Shown in pieces: positions 26,910 through 35,590 of a DNA stretch of 64,000 nt (the stretch's first letter is position 1; every line of letters starts with the position of its first letter). Under the pieces are notes generated by a model. That model was not told where the DNA came from. It saw only the letters and a program-made list of their open reading frames with translations, and searched no databases. Source of the DNA: JBAZUK01 sp041661445 (GTDB lineage Bacteria > Chlamydiota > Chlamydiia > Chlamydiales > SM23-39); contig JBAZUK010000002.1 in the NCBI GenBank assembly GCA_041661445.1, positions 1 to 64,000 on the forward strand. Direction: 5' to 3'. Made by a program: the position numbers and the translations under genes.

Positions 26910-27296
26910 ATGTTAGAATTTTCAAATATCATCGGTCAACCTCAAAAATCAAGCGAAATTCAGTCGAACGGATTTAATTTTCCTATAAATACAGCTCTAA
27001 AGATAATGGTAGTAGCGGCATCAGTGTTTCTACTATTTTACGCTTTAAATTTACCATTTGCTTTGGTAGGTGCTACAATTACAGGAATTGTTGCCCTTCC
27101 AGTTGCCTTATTTATGGCTGCATTCGCTTCAGATTCTCCCAATACTTCAAAAGAAGAAACGGCTGGATTTTTCGGTTCAATTGTAAAAGTTGCGATATTT
27201 GCAGGATTTGCAATCGGGCATGTTATTGACTTATGTTTCAATAGGTATACAGATTATACCTTTGGTCAGGCTGTTAACATTCTTTTTTTAAAATAA
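26910..27296 (+). CDS. Small membrane protein with bilobed hydrophobic region
   Basis: This 128-aa protein has a polar N-terminus (about 30 residues), then two hydrophobic segments separated by a short turn (TALKIMVVAASVFLLFYAL and FALVGATITGIVALPVALF), an acidic stretch (SDSPNTSKEE), and another hydrophobic segment near the C-terminus. The paired hydrophobic hairpin is the hallmark of chlamydial inclusion membrane (Inc) proteins, but this one has an extra segment. AGGATT precedes the ATG. Function unknown. Confidence 0.6.
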   Translation: MLEFSNIIGQPQKSSEIQSNGFNFPINTALKIMVVAASVFLLFYALNLPFALVGATITGIVALPVALFMAAFASDSPNTSKEETAGFFGSIVKVAIFAGFAIGHVIDLCFNRYTDYTFGQAVNILFLK

Positions 27297-27653
27297 TTTT
27301 CAAATAAGCTGTTCAAATTTTCAATTTTTAGTAGTTATATGAAACATCTGTACATACTGTAATCATGCTTTAACTTAATATTTTATTAAGTTTTAGAAGA
27401 GGTTTGCTCCTAAAAAATATTTTAAAAATATTGATAATTTGCTAAACTTTTTTATCAGCTTTGTCAGATAACTGGTTATTGCTTAATAAGAAAAATTGCT
27501 CTTTTTCGCAATAGTCATTGAAAAATAACGGGTTAGGGAATAAAGATTTTATTGAATTTTTATTATTAATTATTTTAGTTAATTAAATTAAAATTAAAAT
27601 ATTGCAAATTAACGCTATTTAAAATAGCTTAATAATTAAGAGGGTTTATAAAA
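27297..27653. other. AT-rich intergenic region, no gene seen
   Basis: No supported frame and no strong hairpin. The last 100 bp are almost pure A/T and probably carry the promoter of the 27654 gene. Confidence 0.4.
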
Positions 27654-27830
27654 ATGTTTAGAAAAATGTTGTTGTTGATACTAATAGTTTCTGGATACAT
27701 TTATTTAGTCTCTTTTGATTCCGATGGTGCTTTTTTTATCAGAGCGAAAAGTTTTTATAAGAATTGCATTACTAAATATAACGAGATGAATTTACAATAT
27801 CATGTAAATAAATGGCCTAAGACAAAATAA
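27654..27830 (+). CDS. Small membrane-anchored or secreted protein (58 aa)
   Basis: The protein starts MFRKMLLLILIVSGYIYLVS, an N-terminal anchor or signal sequence, followed by a 38-residue polar part (FFIRAKSFYKNCITKYNE, ending HVNKWPKTK). GAGGG lies 10 bases before the ATG, and the gene has normal codon use for the window, so I take it as real. I do not recognise the family. It ends 6 bp before the convergent HIT gene. Confidence 0.6.
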   Translation: MFRKMLLLILIVSGYIYLVSFDSDGAFFIRAKSFYKNCITKYNEMNLQYHVNKWPKTK

Positions 27831-27836
27831 TTAACA

Positions 27837-28292
27837 TTAATTCCGAATTTTTTTAGCTATTTTTTCCAATTCATTATCGGATTTTCTTGTAGAGTCATGT
27901 GAGGATAGATATCCTTCATATTTTTTAAAGTATTTATCTAAGTATGAGCTGGTTGGCTTCCATTTACTGATGTTTTTTGTGCCATGCATTGGTATCAATT
28001 TTATATGCGCGTGATTAACGCCAGTAGATTCTACGATAAGTCCTGTTCTTCCAACATCATCTAATTTCGAGTCTAAAAGCTTTGCGACAGTTTTGGCTGC
28101 AACTATGAATTTATTTAACATATCATCTGGAAGGTCAAATATATATGCTGGAAGATGTTCTTTTGTTATCAGGATTGTAAATCCATCCGTGTTTGGAAAG
28201 ATTGATAAAAAAGCCAGGAACTCATCGTTTTCCCAAATTTTATGACAGGGTTGTAAGCCTTTCACGATTTCGCAATAAGCACATTTTTCCAT
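27837..28292 (-). CDS. HIT-family nucleotide-binding protein
   Basis: HIT proteins are nucleotidyl hydrolases or transferases. CAYCEIVKG with a CxxC at the N-terminus, FLSIFPNTDGFTILITKEH, and the His-triad loop GVNHAHIKLIPMHG are visible. The triad reads H-A-H-I-K, so the usual third His is Lys; the HIT family does include such variants, but activity may differ. 151 aa. A strong AAAGGAG precedes the ATG. A second HIT protein is encoded at 38458. Confidence 0.85.
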   Translation of the reverse strand: MEKCAYCEIVKGLQPCHKIWENDEFLAFLSIFPNTDGFTILITKEHLPAYIFDLPDDMLNKFIVAAKTVAKLLDSKLDDVGRTGLIVESTGVNHAHIKLIPMHGTKNISKWKPTSSYLDKYFKKYEGYLSSHDSTRKSDNELEKIAKKIRN

Positions 28293-28323
28293 AAAACTCC
28301 TTTACCAATCTTTATTACAAAAA

Positions 28324-28995
28324 TCATTTTAATTGTAAATTATAGATTTCATTGAGGATGCTTGATGATAAGCCAGAGATCAATACAACAGTTCCGATAA
28401 ATAGCATAGTTGTTGCAGAAACTGTAGTACCAAAGATCACTCCCGAAGAAATTATCGTTCCAATTGCAAGAGTTCCTATATTTTTCGCTATTCTATAAAA
28501 ACGGCATAAAACAAGTTCATCACTTGTTTTTAAATCTATGTTGAACAAAGCTTTGGTCTCTGTTACAAGTTTGTCTAAAGAACTTAAGGCAAAGGAAGCT
28601 CCGCCAATTAAGCTAAGATTAGTGATAAACTTTTTGCCAAACGGTAAAATTTTATTAACTTTTAATGCTTTGCAAACTTTAAAAAAACTCCAGTTGAAAT
28701 CTAGAATAGAACGGGCTATATTAGTAATATTAGTCGGCGCATTTTTAATTAAACCAGCAGTTTTGCAAAAAGCCTGTCCAAAATCGGTTATTGTTAAAGC
28801 GTCTTCCGCGCCTTTAATTAAAGTAATGGTACAATCGATTTGTGGAATGAAATCTAATTCCTTTATAAAAGTCTTTGCCCATTCAAATGTAATTTTAATC
28901 CCTTTTAATAATTCCTTGTTATTGTTCTTTATTACTTTTGCTCCAATCAAAAAACCATTGTTTTGTTGATTTGCAATTGATGCGGTCATTGTCAT
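28324..28995 (-). CDS. Unrecognised protein with C-terminal membrane hairpin
   Basis: This 223-aa protein has no recognised domain. It has an amphipathic N-terminal two-thirds and two adjacent hydrophobic segments at the C-terminus (IGTLAIGTIISSGVIFGTTV and TMLFIGTVVLISGLSSSIL). An earlier weak hydrophobic stretch (NLSLIGGASFALSSLDKL) is present. AGGAG lies upstream of the ATG. Likely a membrane or inclusion-associated lineage-specific protein; no function can be given. Confidence 0.6.
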   Translation of the reverse strand: MTMTASIANQQNNGFLIGAKVIKNNNKELLKGIKITFEWAKTFIKELDFIPQIDCTITLIKGAEDALTITDFGQAFCKTAGLIKNAPTNITNIARSILDFNWSFFKVCKALKVNKILPFGKKFITNLSLIGGASFALSSLDKLVTETKALFNIDLKTSDELVLCRFYRIAKNIGTLAIGTIISSGVIFGTTVSATTMLFIGTVVLISGLSSSILNEIYNLQLK

Positions 28996-29066
28996 AATAT
29001 TATTACTCCTAATAAGTTTTTTTTAAGGGAGCAAATATAAATCAATTCAGGTTTTATTTGAATTTT

Positions 29067-29858
29067 TTATTTAAAAAAAAACGAAATGCTAATGAGAATT
29101 AGCAAAACTGCAAATATTTTAGTAAATACCTTTATGTTAACTTTTTCCTGAAATTTAATTCCAAAACTCATAGAAATAAGTGAGGCGATTGTGAGAGCTG
29201 CAAAAGCTGAAACGTGAATAAAACCTATGCTGTCAATATTGCTTACTTTGTGGAACCCAGTTATAAGAAAAATCAATGAGCCGACTGCAGAGGTAATAAA
29301 AGTACAGAGTTCAGATGTTCCTATCATTGAATGATTTGGAATTCTAAGAAGTGTGAAGAAAAATGGCAAAGCTATAACGCCGCCTCCTATGCCGAAAATG
29401 TTTGAAGTTAAGCCGATTATCAATCCGATAATTACCGTTATATATATATTAAGAGATTTTTCTCTTCTGCTAATAATACTAAATAAAAAAAAATATATGC
29501 CCAAAATCAATGTAATAATTGAAAGGCCTAAAATTAAAATATCATCAGATAAATGATACGATATTACAATCCCTAAAAAACTGCTTATAAATAATGGAAT
29601 CTTCAAATTCCTGAAAAATGACCAGAAAATTGCTTGCTTTTTGTGATATCTATATATAGACCATAATGAACTTACCGTCATAACTGCTAAAGATGTCCCT
29701 ATAGCGAAATGCATAGGCTCCACAAGTGCTATGTCCAAAAGGAAATATGTAAAAAACAAAGAAGGTACGATTATTATTCCGCCTCCTATCCCCAAAAGAC
29801 CGGAAAAAAAACCTGAAACTGATCCGATTAATAAATAGATTAATACTTGTACCAACAT
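29067..29858 (-). CDS. TSUP (TauE/SafE) family permease
   Basis: This 263-aa protein has about eight hydrophobic segments and the duplicated family motif: GFFSGLLGIGGGIIIVPSLF at about 15-34 and GLTSNIFGIGGGVIALPFFF near 150-169. TSUP proteins export sulfite, sulfoacetate or related anions or import small organic acids; the substrate here is unknown. AAGGAA precedes the ATG. It is a single minus-strand gene. Confidence 0.88.
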   Translation of the reverse strand: MLVQVLIYLLIGSVSGFFSGLLGIGGGIIIVPSLFFTYFLLDIALVEPMHFAIGTSLAVMTVSSLWSIYRYHKKQAIFWSFFRNLKIPLFISSFLGIVISYHLSDDILILGLSIITLILGIYFFLFSIISRREKSLNIYITVIIGLIIGLTSNIFGIGGGVIALPFFFTLLRIPNHSMIGTSELCTFITSAVGSLIFLITGFHKVSNIDSIGFIHVSAFAALTIASLISMSFGIKFQEKVNIKVFTKIFAVLLILISISFFFK

Positions 29859-30205
29859 ATTCCTTCTTAAAGCCCTTATCTAAGTAAATTAAAAATAATT
29901 TTTCTATGATCTTTATTTTGGCTTGCATTTCTTTATATAATTTTTTTTAAATTCAAATGTCAAATGTTTTTTTAATGCAATGTGATTCAAATTATTTATT
30001 GATAGAATTTTTAAGTTTTTTATTATCAATGTATTGCGATGTCTTAAGACTGAGTTATTTATATCAAGAAAAAGTTAGTTTTATTTTTTGAATATAAGAG
30101 TGTTTTTTTATAAATTATTAATTTGTATTATGTTATAATAATACTTTTATTAAAGAGTAAAAAATTTAATTTTAAACATCCTAAATTTTAAAAAAAAATA
30201 AGAAA
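29859..30205. other. AT-rich intergenic region, no gene accepted
   Basis: A 44-codon plus-strand frame (29957-30091) has no ribosome site and is probably chance. A TATAATAATA block near 30133 could be part of the promoter for the 30206 gene. Confidence 0.4.
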
Positions 30206-31981
30206 ATGACAGTTAGACAGGTATCAATAGTCGATAGAGATTTTTTAAGCTCGGAAAAAGCTTTCAGAAAAAAATCTTGTGCCGCGAAGATTATTCAAAG
30301 CATTTATGATGTTTTTTGTAAAATAAATTACTTTTTAAAACGCTTTTTTATTGAGCATTTTGCATCCCGGGAATCTTCTATTGAAAAATTAATAAATAGA
30401 TTAGCAGAAAATAGAATTGCTGCTATGCAGGATTGCAGCAAAAAGTTCTCAATAGAACTTTTACAGGATAAATCAGATTTAAAAGATTCTTCCGAAGAAC
30501 AGATACAGGTTTTTATAGATAAAGTTATATTTCTAAAGAATTTGATAGAGAAAAAAGACATAAAAATTGTATCGGAACATAGCAACGATATTAGAAAAGA
30601 AATTGATGAGATATTGGAAGATGAGGTTTATAAGAAAAACAAAAATTCAAATTGTCCTGCAGTAAACTTTTTGCAAGAACTTTGTAATTGCATTTTTCTA
30701 AAGTCAAAAGGTTCAGATGAGATTTCTGAATATGCCCAAACTATAATTTCGATAGATAAGCCCATTTGTTCATTTAAAGATTTAGGAAGCAATTTAGATG
30801 CTGCCTACAAGAAAGAAAAAAAAGAACCTAATAGGGATCGTCTAAGCTCAACCCTTAAATGGGTGATTGCTTCTCCAATTAAGAGTTTGAATGTTCTTCT
30901 GACAAGAATACTTCCTTTGGAAACAAATCAATATCAGATAAACAATAATGAAATTGCTGTTCAGGATTATGTTTTTAACAAATCAGGCACAAGGTTTTAT
31001 CATGGGCCAAATCCAGCTACGGGAAATTTATTTTCCGGATATTTGGATTATTTAAAAAAACATCATTTTGTCCACCTGCATCACAATTTACAGCATTTAT
31101 CAAAGTCTGGCGAAGAATATAGAATTTACGAGCTTCTAAGAAAGGAAGAAAGCTATAAGGGCACTCTTAGGCTCTTCACAACCCCTATGGATGGAAAAGC
31201 ATGGAAATGCAGCGATGATAGATTTTTAGAATTTAAGGATCCAAATGAGTTTTATCTAAACTATGCAAAATTTGCAATTGCTAACGACTTGTCTTCTTCC
31301 GCAGCGACTATAGAAAATATATCCGGAAATGCTTTTAGATATCATGAAGTTGATAAAAATCAAGACAATGGTTTTTATATAGGCCAGGATGTAATGAGCG
31401 ACTTGCAGTTCAAACAAGCTTTTATATTATCGCAGAAAGCTATGCAAGAAATTTCAGAACAAAGCAGCCGTTGGCAAGAATTGCATTCCAACAAAGAAGG
31501 CAGGAAAAGATTATCGAAAATGATGCAGATAACTGCTCAGGGATTCCTATCTATCGGAGCTCTGTTAAAATTGCAGCATGATCTTAAAGATACCGTATCA
31601 ATAGATCAAATGATAAACTCAAGTTTCAGTCAATCCTGTAAGCAGGATATTGATAGGGGAATAGCGTTAAATGTGATCACAAGTCTGTTTTATCATTTAT
31701 TAAGCGACGATGTATTAACTAAGAAAGATATTGAACTTATAATAGGAACTGTTATAGGAAGAGCTATGCTTGTAGAAGGAAGAACAATTATTTTTGATCG
31801 TTTCGAGCCCCTTTCTGATTTGATTAATTTTATAGGGGATTCTCAAAAAGAAATCAAACAGGCATTATTAGAATATTCTAGACAGATTCAGCAAGACAAA
31901 TCAAAAGAAAAAAGTTTTTTTCAAAGGTATTTTGTTGAGCCTTTTTCAAGTGCCACATATTCCAGAAGATATGTTAAGTAA
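30206..31981 (+). CDS. Unrecognised large protein with a CX5R-like motif, candidate effector
   Basis: This 591-aa protein is not recognised as a whole. The N-terminal 140 residues are helical and charged; residues 260-400 form a mixed domain (FYHGPNPATGNLFSGYLDYL, HFVHLHHNLQHLS). A helical C-terminal domain contains SFSQSCKQDIDRGIALNV at 473-490. The segment C478-K-Q-D-I-D-R484-G fits the Cys-x5-Arg phosphate-binding loop of cysteine phosphatases, followed by a helix. Without alignment this could be chance. There is no signal peptide or membrane segment. Large lineage-specific proteins like this are common among chlamydial effectors; that is inference. Confidence 0.6.
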   Translation: MTVRQVSIVDRDFLSSEKAFRKKSCAAKIIQSIYDVFCKINYFLKRFFIEHFASRESSIEKLINRLAENRIAAMQDCSKKFSIELLQDKSDLKDSSEEQIQVFIDKVIFLKNLIEKKDIKIVSEHSNDIRKEIDEILEDEVYKKNKNSNCPAVNFLQELCNCIFLKSKGSDEISEYAQTIISIDKPICSFKDLGSNLDAAYKKEKKEPNRDRLSSTLKWVIASPIKSLNVLLTRILPLETNQYQINNNEIAVQDYVFNKSGTRFYHGPNPATGNLFSGYLDYLKKHHFVHLHHNLQHLSKSGEEYRIYELLRKEESYKGTLRLFTTPMDGKAWKCSDDRFLEFKDPNEFYLNYAKFAIANDLSSSAATIENISGNAFRYHEVDKNQDNGFYIGQDVMSDLQFKQAFILSQKAMQEISEQSSRWQELHSNKEGRKRLSKMMQITAQGFLSIGALLKLQHDLKDTVSIDQMINSSFSQSCKQDIDRGIALNVITSLFYHLLSDDVLTKKDIELIIGTVIGRAMLVEGRTIIFDRFEPLSDLINFIGDSQKEIKQALLEYSRQIQQDKSKEKSFFQRYFVEPFSSATYSRRYVK

Positions 31982-32125
31982 TCTAAATTAATAAATCTTA
32001 TTTTCTTAAGGTTAAATCAAAAATATCCGATTTTCCTATAATATCATTGAATTATTCTATAATTATTAAAAAAGTAATTTATTAATAATAAGTGAGTGAT
32101 ATATATAAAAATTAAAAGAGCTAAT

Positions 32126-32902
32126 ATGAAAAAGTTATATATCACTATTATATTAATATCACTTTGTTTTACCGGATGTGATACTATCATAAAATCCGGA
32201 GCAATTTCAGAAGAGAATCGAATAAACATAGCTAATCTCAAAGTAGGCATGAATTCATCTCAGGTTATAAGAGTGATGGGTGGACCGAATAAATCAGAAC
32301 AAAAAAAATATGGAAACTTGACATATACAGTCTGGTATTACATTACCGAACCGCCTATTTTAGGGCAATCCAGGCTAGTTACAAGAAATTATACTCCCTT
32401 GGTATTTCAATCAGATAAATTAATAGGATGGGGAAAAAAGTTTTATCGATTTACTTTCGATATAGATAATGAAAGATTTAAAGAATCTGAAAATGCAAGA
32501 CAGGCGTATACCGATGATAAAGAAGAATGGCCAAGAAATGAACATGCTATGATACCCATAAATTCAGAAATCGATAATTCCGAAGTGCCTGAAAGCAAAG
32601 AACTTGATAACGAACTAATAAATGAGCAAGAAATCATAAAACATGAGCAAAAGTCTAAGGAAGAAACTATTCCTAAAATGGAAAATCAAAAAAAAATAAA
32701 TGTCACAGATAAATCTCCCACAGAAAAATTCCCTAATGACAAGAATGTTAAGAATGAAGTAATTAAGCCGGAAGAATTTAAGATGGATCAAGAAAATCAA
32801 GATTCTAAAAAAGAGAACTTGGAAAATGATAGTTGTAAGATCAAATTAAATAATAGAGCAAATAAAGAAGATTCTGAACTAAAGTACAATTTGTGGGAAT
32901 AG
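32126..32902 (+). CDS. Lipoprotein with BamE/SmpA-like domain and charged tail
   Basis: MKKLYITIILISLCFTGC at the start is a lipoprotein signal with Cys18 as the lipidation site; I chose the ATG at 32126 for this reason. Residues about 35-115 (LKVGMNSSQVIRVMGGPNKS, then TYTVWYYIT) resemble the BamE/SmpA fold, which serves outer-membrane assembly. The remaining 140 residues are a Glu/Lys/Asn-rich low-complexity tail, probably disordered. Likely periplasmic or envelope. The 258-aa length exceeds BamE, so it may not be the BamE orthologue. Confidence 0.75.
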   Translation: MKKLYITIILISLCFTGCDTIIKSGAISEENRINIANLKVGMNSSQVIRVMGGPNKSEQKKYGNLTYTVWYYITEPPILGQSRLVTRNYTPLVFQSDKLIGWGKKFYRFTFDIDNERFKESENARQAYTDDKEEWPRNEHAMIPINSEIDNSEVPESKELDNELINEQEIIKHEQKSKEETIPKMENQKKINVTDKSPTEKFPNDKNVKNEVIKPEEFKMDQENQDSKKENLENDSCKIKLNNRANKEDSELKYNLWE

Positions 32903-33059
32903 GTTTCTAATTTGCTTTTTCATTTTATATATAAAATAATTAAATAATTATATCCTAATTTTTAATTAAATTTATTTTTAAAATAATCTGAATAATTGAT
33001 ATAATATACGTTATGTTTCATATAATTTTTATAAAAACCTTCTCATAAAGGACAAGAAA

Positions 33060-33986
33060 ATGACTTATCCAATTAATTGCACATTTAATTCAGTTCAAGT
33101 AACAAATAATTTGGGTCTTCCTGGTGTAAAGAAAATTATGCCGGTACGCATAGTAGTTTGCGATGAGAGCTCTCTCCCCAATAGAATAGATGCAACTTTT
33201 AATAGAGTATTGACTGAGGAAGAAAAGCTTGAAAGAAGATATAAGGAAGCTACAAAATTAGAGAGCCCTTTTCCTGGGTCAAGATCTGTTACTTTTGATG
33301 AATCAAAAATGAAAGCTGAAGTAAAAGAAGATGAAGACCCTAGTCCAGATTCATTTTTATCATTTTCGGTAACTTCAGAGTGGGAATTAACTCCCGAAAT
33401 GGTTGAATTAGACTTGGTTTTTGCTGATTGTCATATGGTAGTAGTACCTGAAAAAGCAAGAGAAGGTGCAAGTATTTCTAGATTCAAACAACTCAAACGA
33501 GAAGCAGCCGAGCTAAGAGAAGGTAGAGAAAGAAAAGCTATGCTAAAATCAAAGACTGATTCCGTTCATGACATGAAAGATGATGATGAAGAAAGTAGAA
33601 AAGTCTCAAGGTTTCAACCAGAATCAGAAATGAAAGTAGAAAATGAAGTGAAAGAAGACCCTAGTCTAGATTCATTTTTATCATTTTCGGCAACTCAAGA
33701 GTCGGAATTAACTCCCGAAATGGTTGAATTTGATTGTCATATGGTGGTGACTGAAAAAGCAAGAGAAGGAGCAACAAGTATTTCTATATTCAAACAACGC
33801 AAACACGAGCAATTCTCTGCGAGAATGATAGAAAGAGAAGCCATGCTAAAATCTAAGACTGCTTTCGTTCATGACATGAAAGATGATGAAGAAGGTGGAA
33901 AAGTCTCAAGGTTTCAACCGCCAGAAGATTCAAGTTCCGATAGTTCCGATTCCGAAGAAGAAAAAAGGATAAAAAGGATGAAATAA
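33060..33986 (+). CDS. Unrecognised protein with an internal duplication
   Basis: This 308-aa hydrophilic protein has no recognised domain. Residues 84-188 and 195-288 are two copies of the same unit: SFLSFS..SELTPEMVE, DCHMVV, EKAREGA, FKQ, AMLKSKT, VHDMKDD, KVSRFQP. The C-terminus is acidic/serine-rich (DSSSDSSDSEEEK) followed by basic residues. No membrane segment. AAAGGA precedes the ATG. Probably a lineage-specific, possibly secreted protein; function unknown. Confidence 0.6.
   Translation: MTYPINCTFNSVQVTNNLGLPGVKKIMPVRIVVCDESSLPNRIDATFNRVLTEEEKLERRYKEATKLESPFPGSRSVTFDESKMKAEVKEDEDPSPDSFLSFSVTSEWELTPEMVELDLVFADCHMVVVPEKAREGASISRFKQLKREAAELREGRERKAMLKSKTDSVHDMKDDDEESRKVSRFQPESEMKVENEVKEDPSLDSFLSFSATQESELTPEMVEFDCHMVVTEKAREGATSISIFKQRKHEQFSARMIEREAMLKSKTAFVHDMKDDEEGGKVSRFQPPEDSSSDSSDSEEEKRIKRMK
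33309..33923 (+). repeat. Direct intragenic duplication of about 300 bp
   Basis: 33309-33623 and 33642-33923 are similar at the DNA level, sharing blocks such as TTCATTTTTATCATTTTCGG, AACTCCCGAAATGGTTGAAT and GTCTCAAGGTTTCAACC, with small in-frame indels. Confidence 0.85.
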
Positions 33987-34160
33987 TTAGAGTTAGAGAG
34001 TCGGCTTTTTTTTAGTTTTCTAGTTGTTTAACATAACATGTATTATCAGACTATTGATATTTTCGATTAATTAACAAAAATTATAATTCCTTTCCTGATA
34101 AAGATACAAAACCACGAGAAGTTAAAAAAATAGCTGATTAGCTGATGTTTAGATCTTTTC

Positions 34161-35459
34161 TTAGTTTTTTTCCAATCTAGAGTAAAGATTGACAGCAATG
34201 ATTGCGATAGATGCCGCTGCTGTCAATAAGGCTAAATTAGAGTTTTTCATTATTATATTTTTTAATAAAGAAAATTTGCTTTCACAAGCTTTTTGCCAGC
34301 AATGTCTAAGAAAGAGACTTTCCCCTTGCGATTCTTCCCAAGCAATGTTTTTCATGCTATTTAATATAACATTTACTTCTATATTATCATTTGAGTCGGT
34401 TTCAGAGAGCTCAGTAAATTGAGTAATAGTTTTTAATGCCAAACTAGCTTGTTTTAAATTTTGCTCTGATATATTACTAAATTTAGTTCTAAGTCTTTGT
34501 ATTGATTTTTTATCCAAATTACTGGGAATTGGATCGTTTTGGTTTACTCCAATGGCATACCTAAGCATTTTTATTGATTTTCTAGTTTTATTTTGAAAAA
34601 AGAATGGAATAGGCGCATTTTTTCTCGAGCCTAAAACATAAGTATTAATAGAACTGGTTAATGTGAATATAATAGCTTCGGGGGACATTTCTAAAATTTG
34701 TGTTTTTGTTTCACTATCTATTTGAGACAAAATTGTTTCCTTGAAGAATGAAATCCCCTCAGCGATTGAGCTTTCATCATTTATCTCATATTTTTCCTGT
34801 ATTTCGTCTCTTAGGATGTTTGAAATTGATTGAATCATTCTTAATTCATTTAAAGAGAAATTGGATAATAGATTATATGGGTCTATAAAAACCAAATTAA
34901 GTATATTATGGATTATACGATTATCTAGTAACCATTTTTCAATGTAGGTTCTGTCAATATTTCGCATAGTTGTAGAACATACATCGATATTTTTCTTTCC
35001 TAATATTGATAATACTATAGAAATTGTTTTTATGATTAACTTAAAAAACATTCCTCGTGGCCAGTTGTCCAAGGTAAAACGGGCAAAAGATTCTTTAGTT
35101 GCTAAGTTGATACAAAAATGATTAATCGCAACATTGTTTAGATTCCATAAAATTGTGAAGGTACAGCTGCTAAATAAATGGGAAATGTTTTTTGAGAATT
35201 TATCAGTAAAAAATAAAAGAGGAAGAGCGCTAATAAAAATCACGCCATAGGCAACACTCTCAATCAAAGCGGAGAGACTCAAAAGTGGAGAGACGATATC
35301 AACTATGGCAGTTTTCGTTATATGGACAAAATAATTATCTATATGGTTACTTTGATAGAGCCAATTTTTCTCATGCCCCTGCGGATTTCTAAACTCTAAT
35401 AATTCAGAAGTTAATTGACTTGATAAACATGCTGTCGGGCAAATTACAGAATTTATCAT
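34161..35459 (-). CDS. Unrecognised membrane-associated protein
   Basis: This 432-aa protein has hydrophobic segments at about 50-90 (IVDIVSPLLSLSALIESVAY, GVIFISALPLLFFTDKF) and 130-155, a long helical polar region (200-400), and a C-terminal hydrophobic segment (LALLTAAASIAIIAVNLYS) just before the end. That pattern suggests an N-terminal hairpin plus a C-terminal anchor. I do not recognise it. AAAGGA is about 11 bases upstream of the ATG. Likely a lineage-specific inclusion or host-interaction protein; this is inferred only from layout. Confidence 0.55.
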   Translation of the reverse strand: MINSVICPTACLSSQLTSELLEFRNPQGHEKNWLYQSNHIDNYFVHITKTAIVDIVSPLLSLSALIESVAYGVIFISALPLLFFTDKFSKNISHLFSSCTFTILWNLNNVAINHFCINLATKESFARFTLDNWPRGMFFKLIIKTISIVLSILGKKNIDVCSTTMRNIDRTYIEKWLLDNRIIHNILNLVFIDPYNLLSNFSLNELRMIQSISNILRDEIQEKYEINDESSIAEGISFFKETILSQIDSETKTQILEMSPEAIIFTLTSSINTYVLGSRKNAPIPFFFQNKTRKSIKMLRYAIGVNQNDPIPSNLDKKSIQRLRTKFSNISEQNLKQASLALKTITQFTELSETDSNDNIEVNVILNSMKNIAWEESQGESLFLRHCWQKACESKFSLLKNIIMKNSNLALLTAAASIAIIAVNLYSRLEKN

Positions 35460-35590
35460 TGCTTGAAATCCTTTAAACCATTAATTTTTATGATCAAAAA
35501 ATATACATTTTTAATTTTTTTTTCTCTAGAAATATCATTTCATTTTCCTAAATTTTGTTTAAAAATTTATTTCGCAATCAATAAAAAATA

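Noticed and set aside
29650..29928. Minus-strand frame overlapping the TSUP permease start
   Set aside because: Out-of-frame shadow of the permease gene, which has a better start and clear motifs.
29957..30091. 44-codon plus-strand frame
   Set aside because: No ribosome site, very AT-rich composition, no recognisable pattern.
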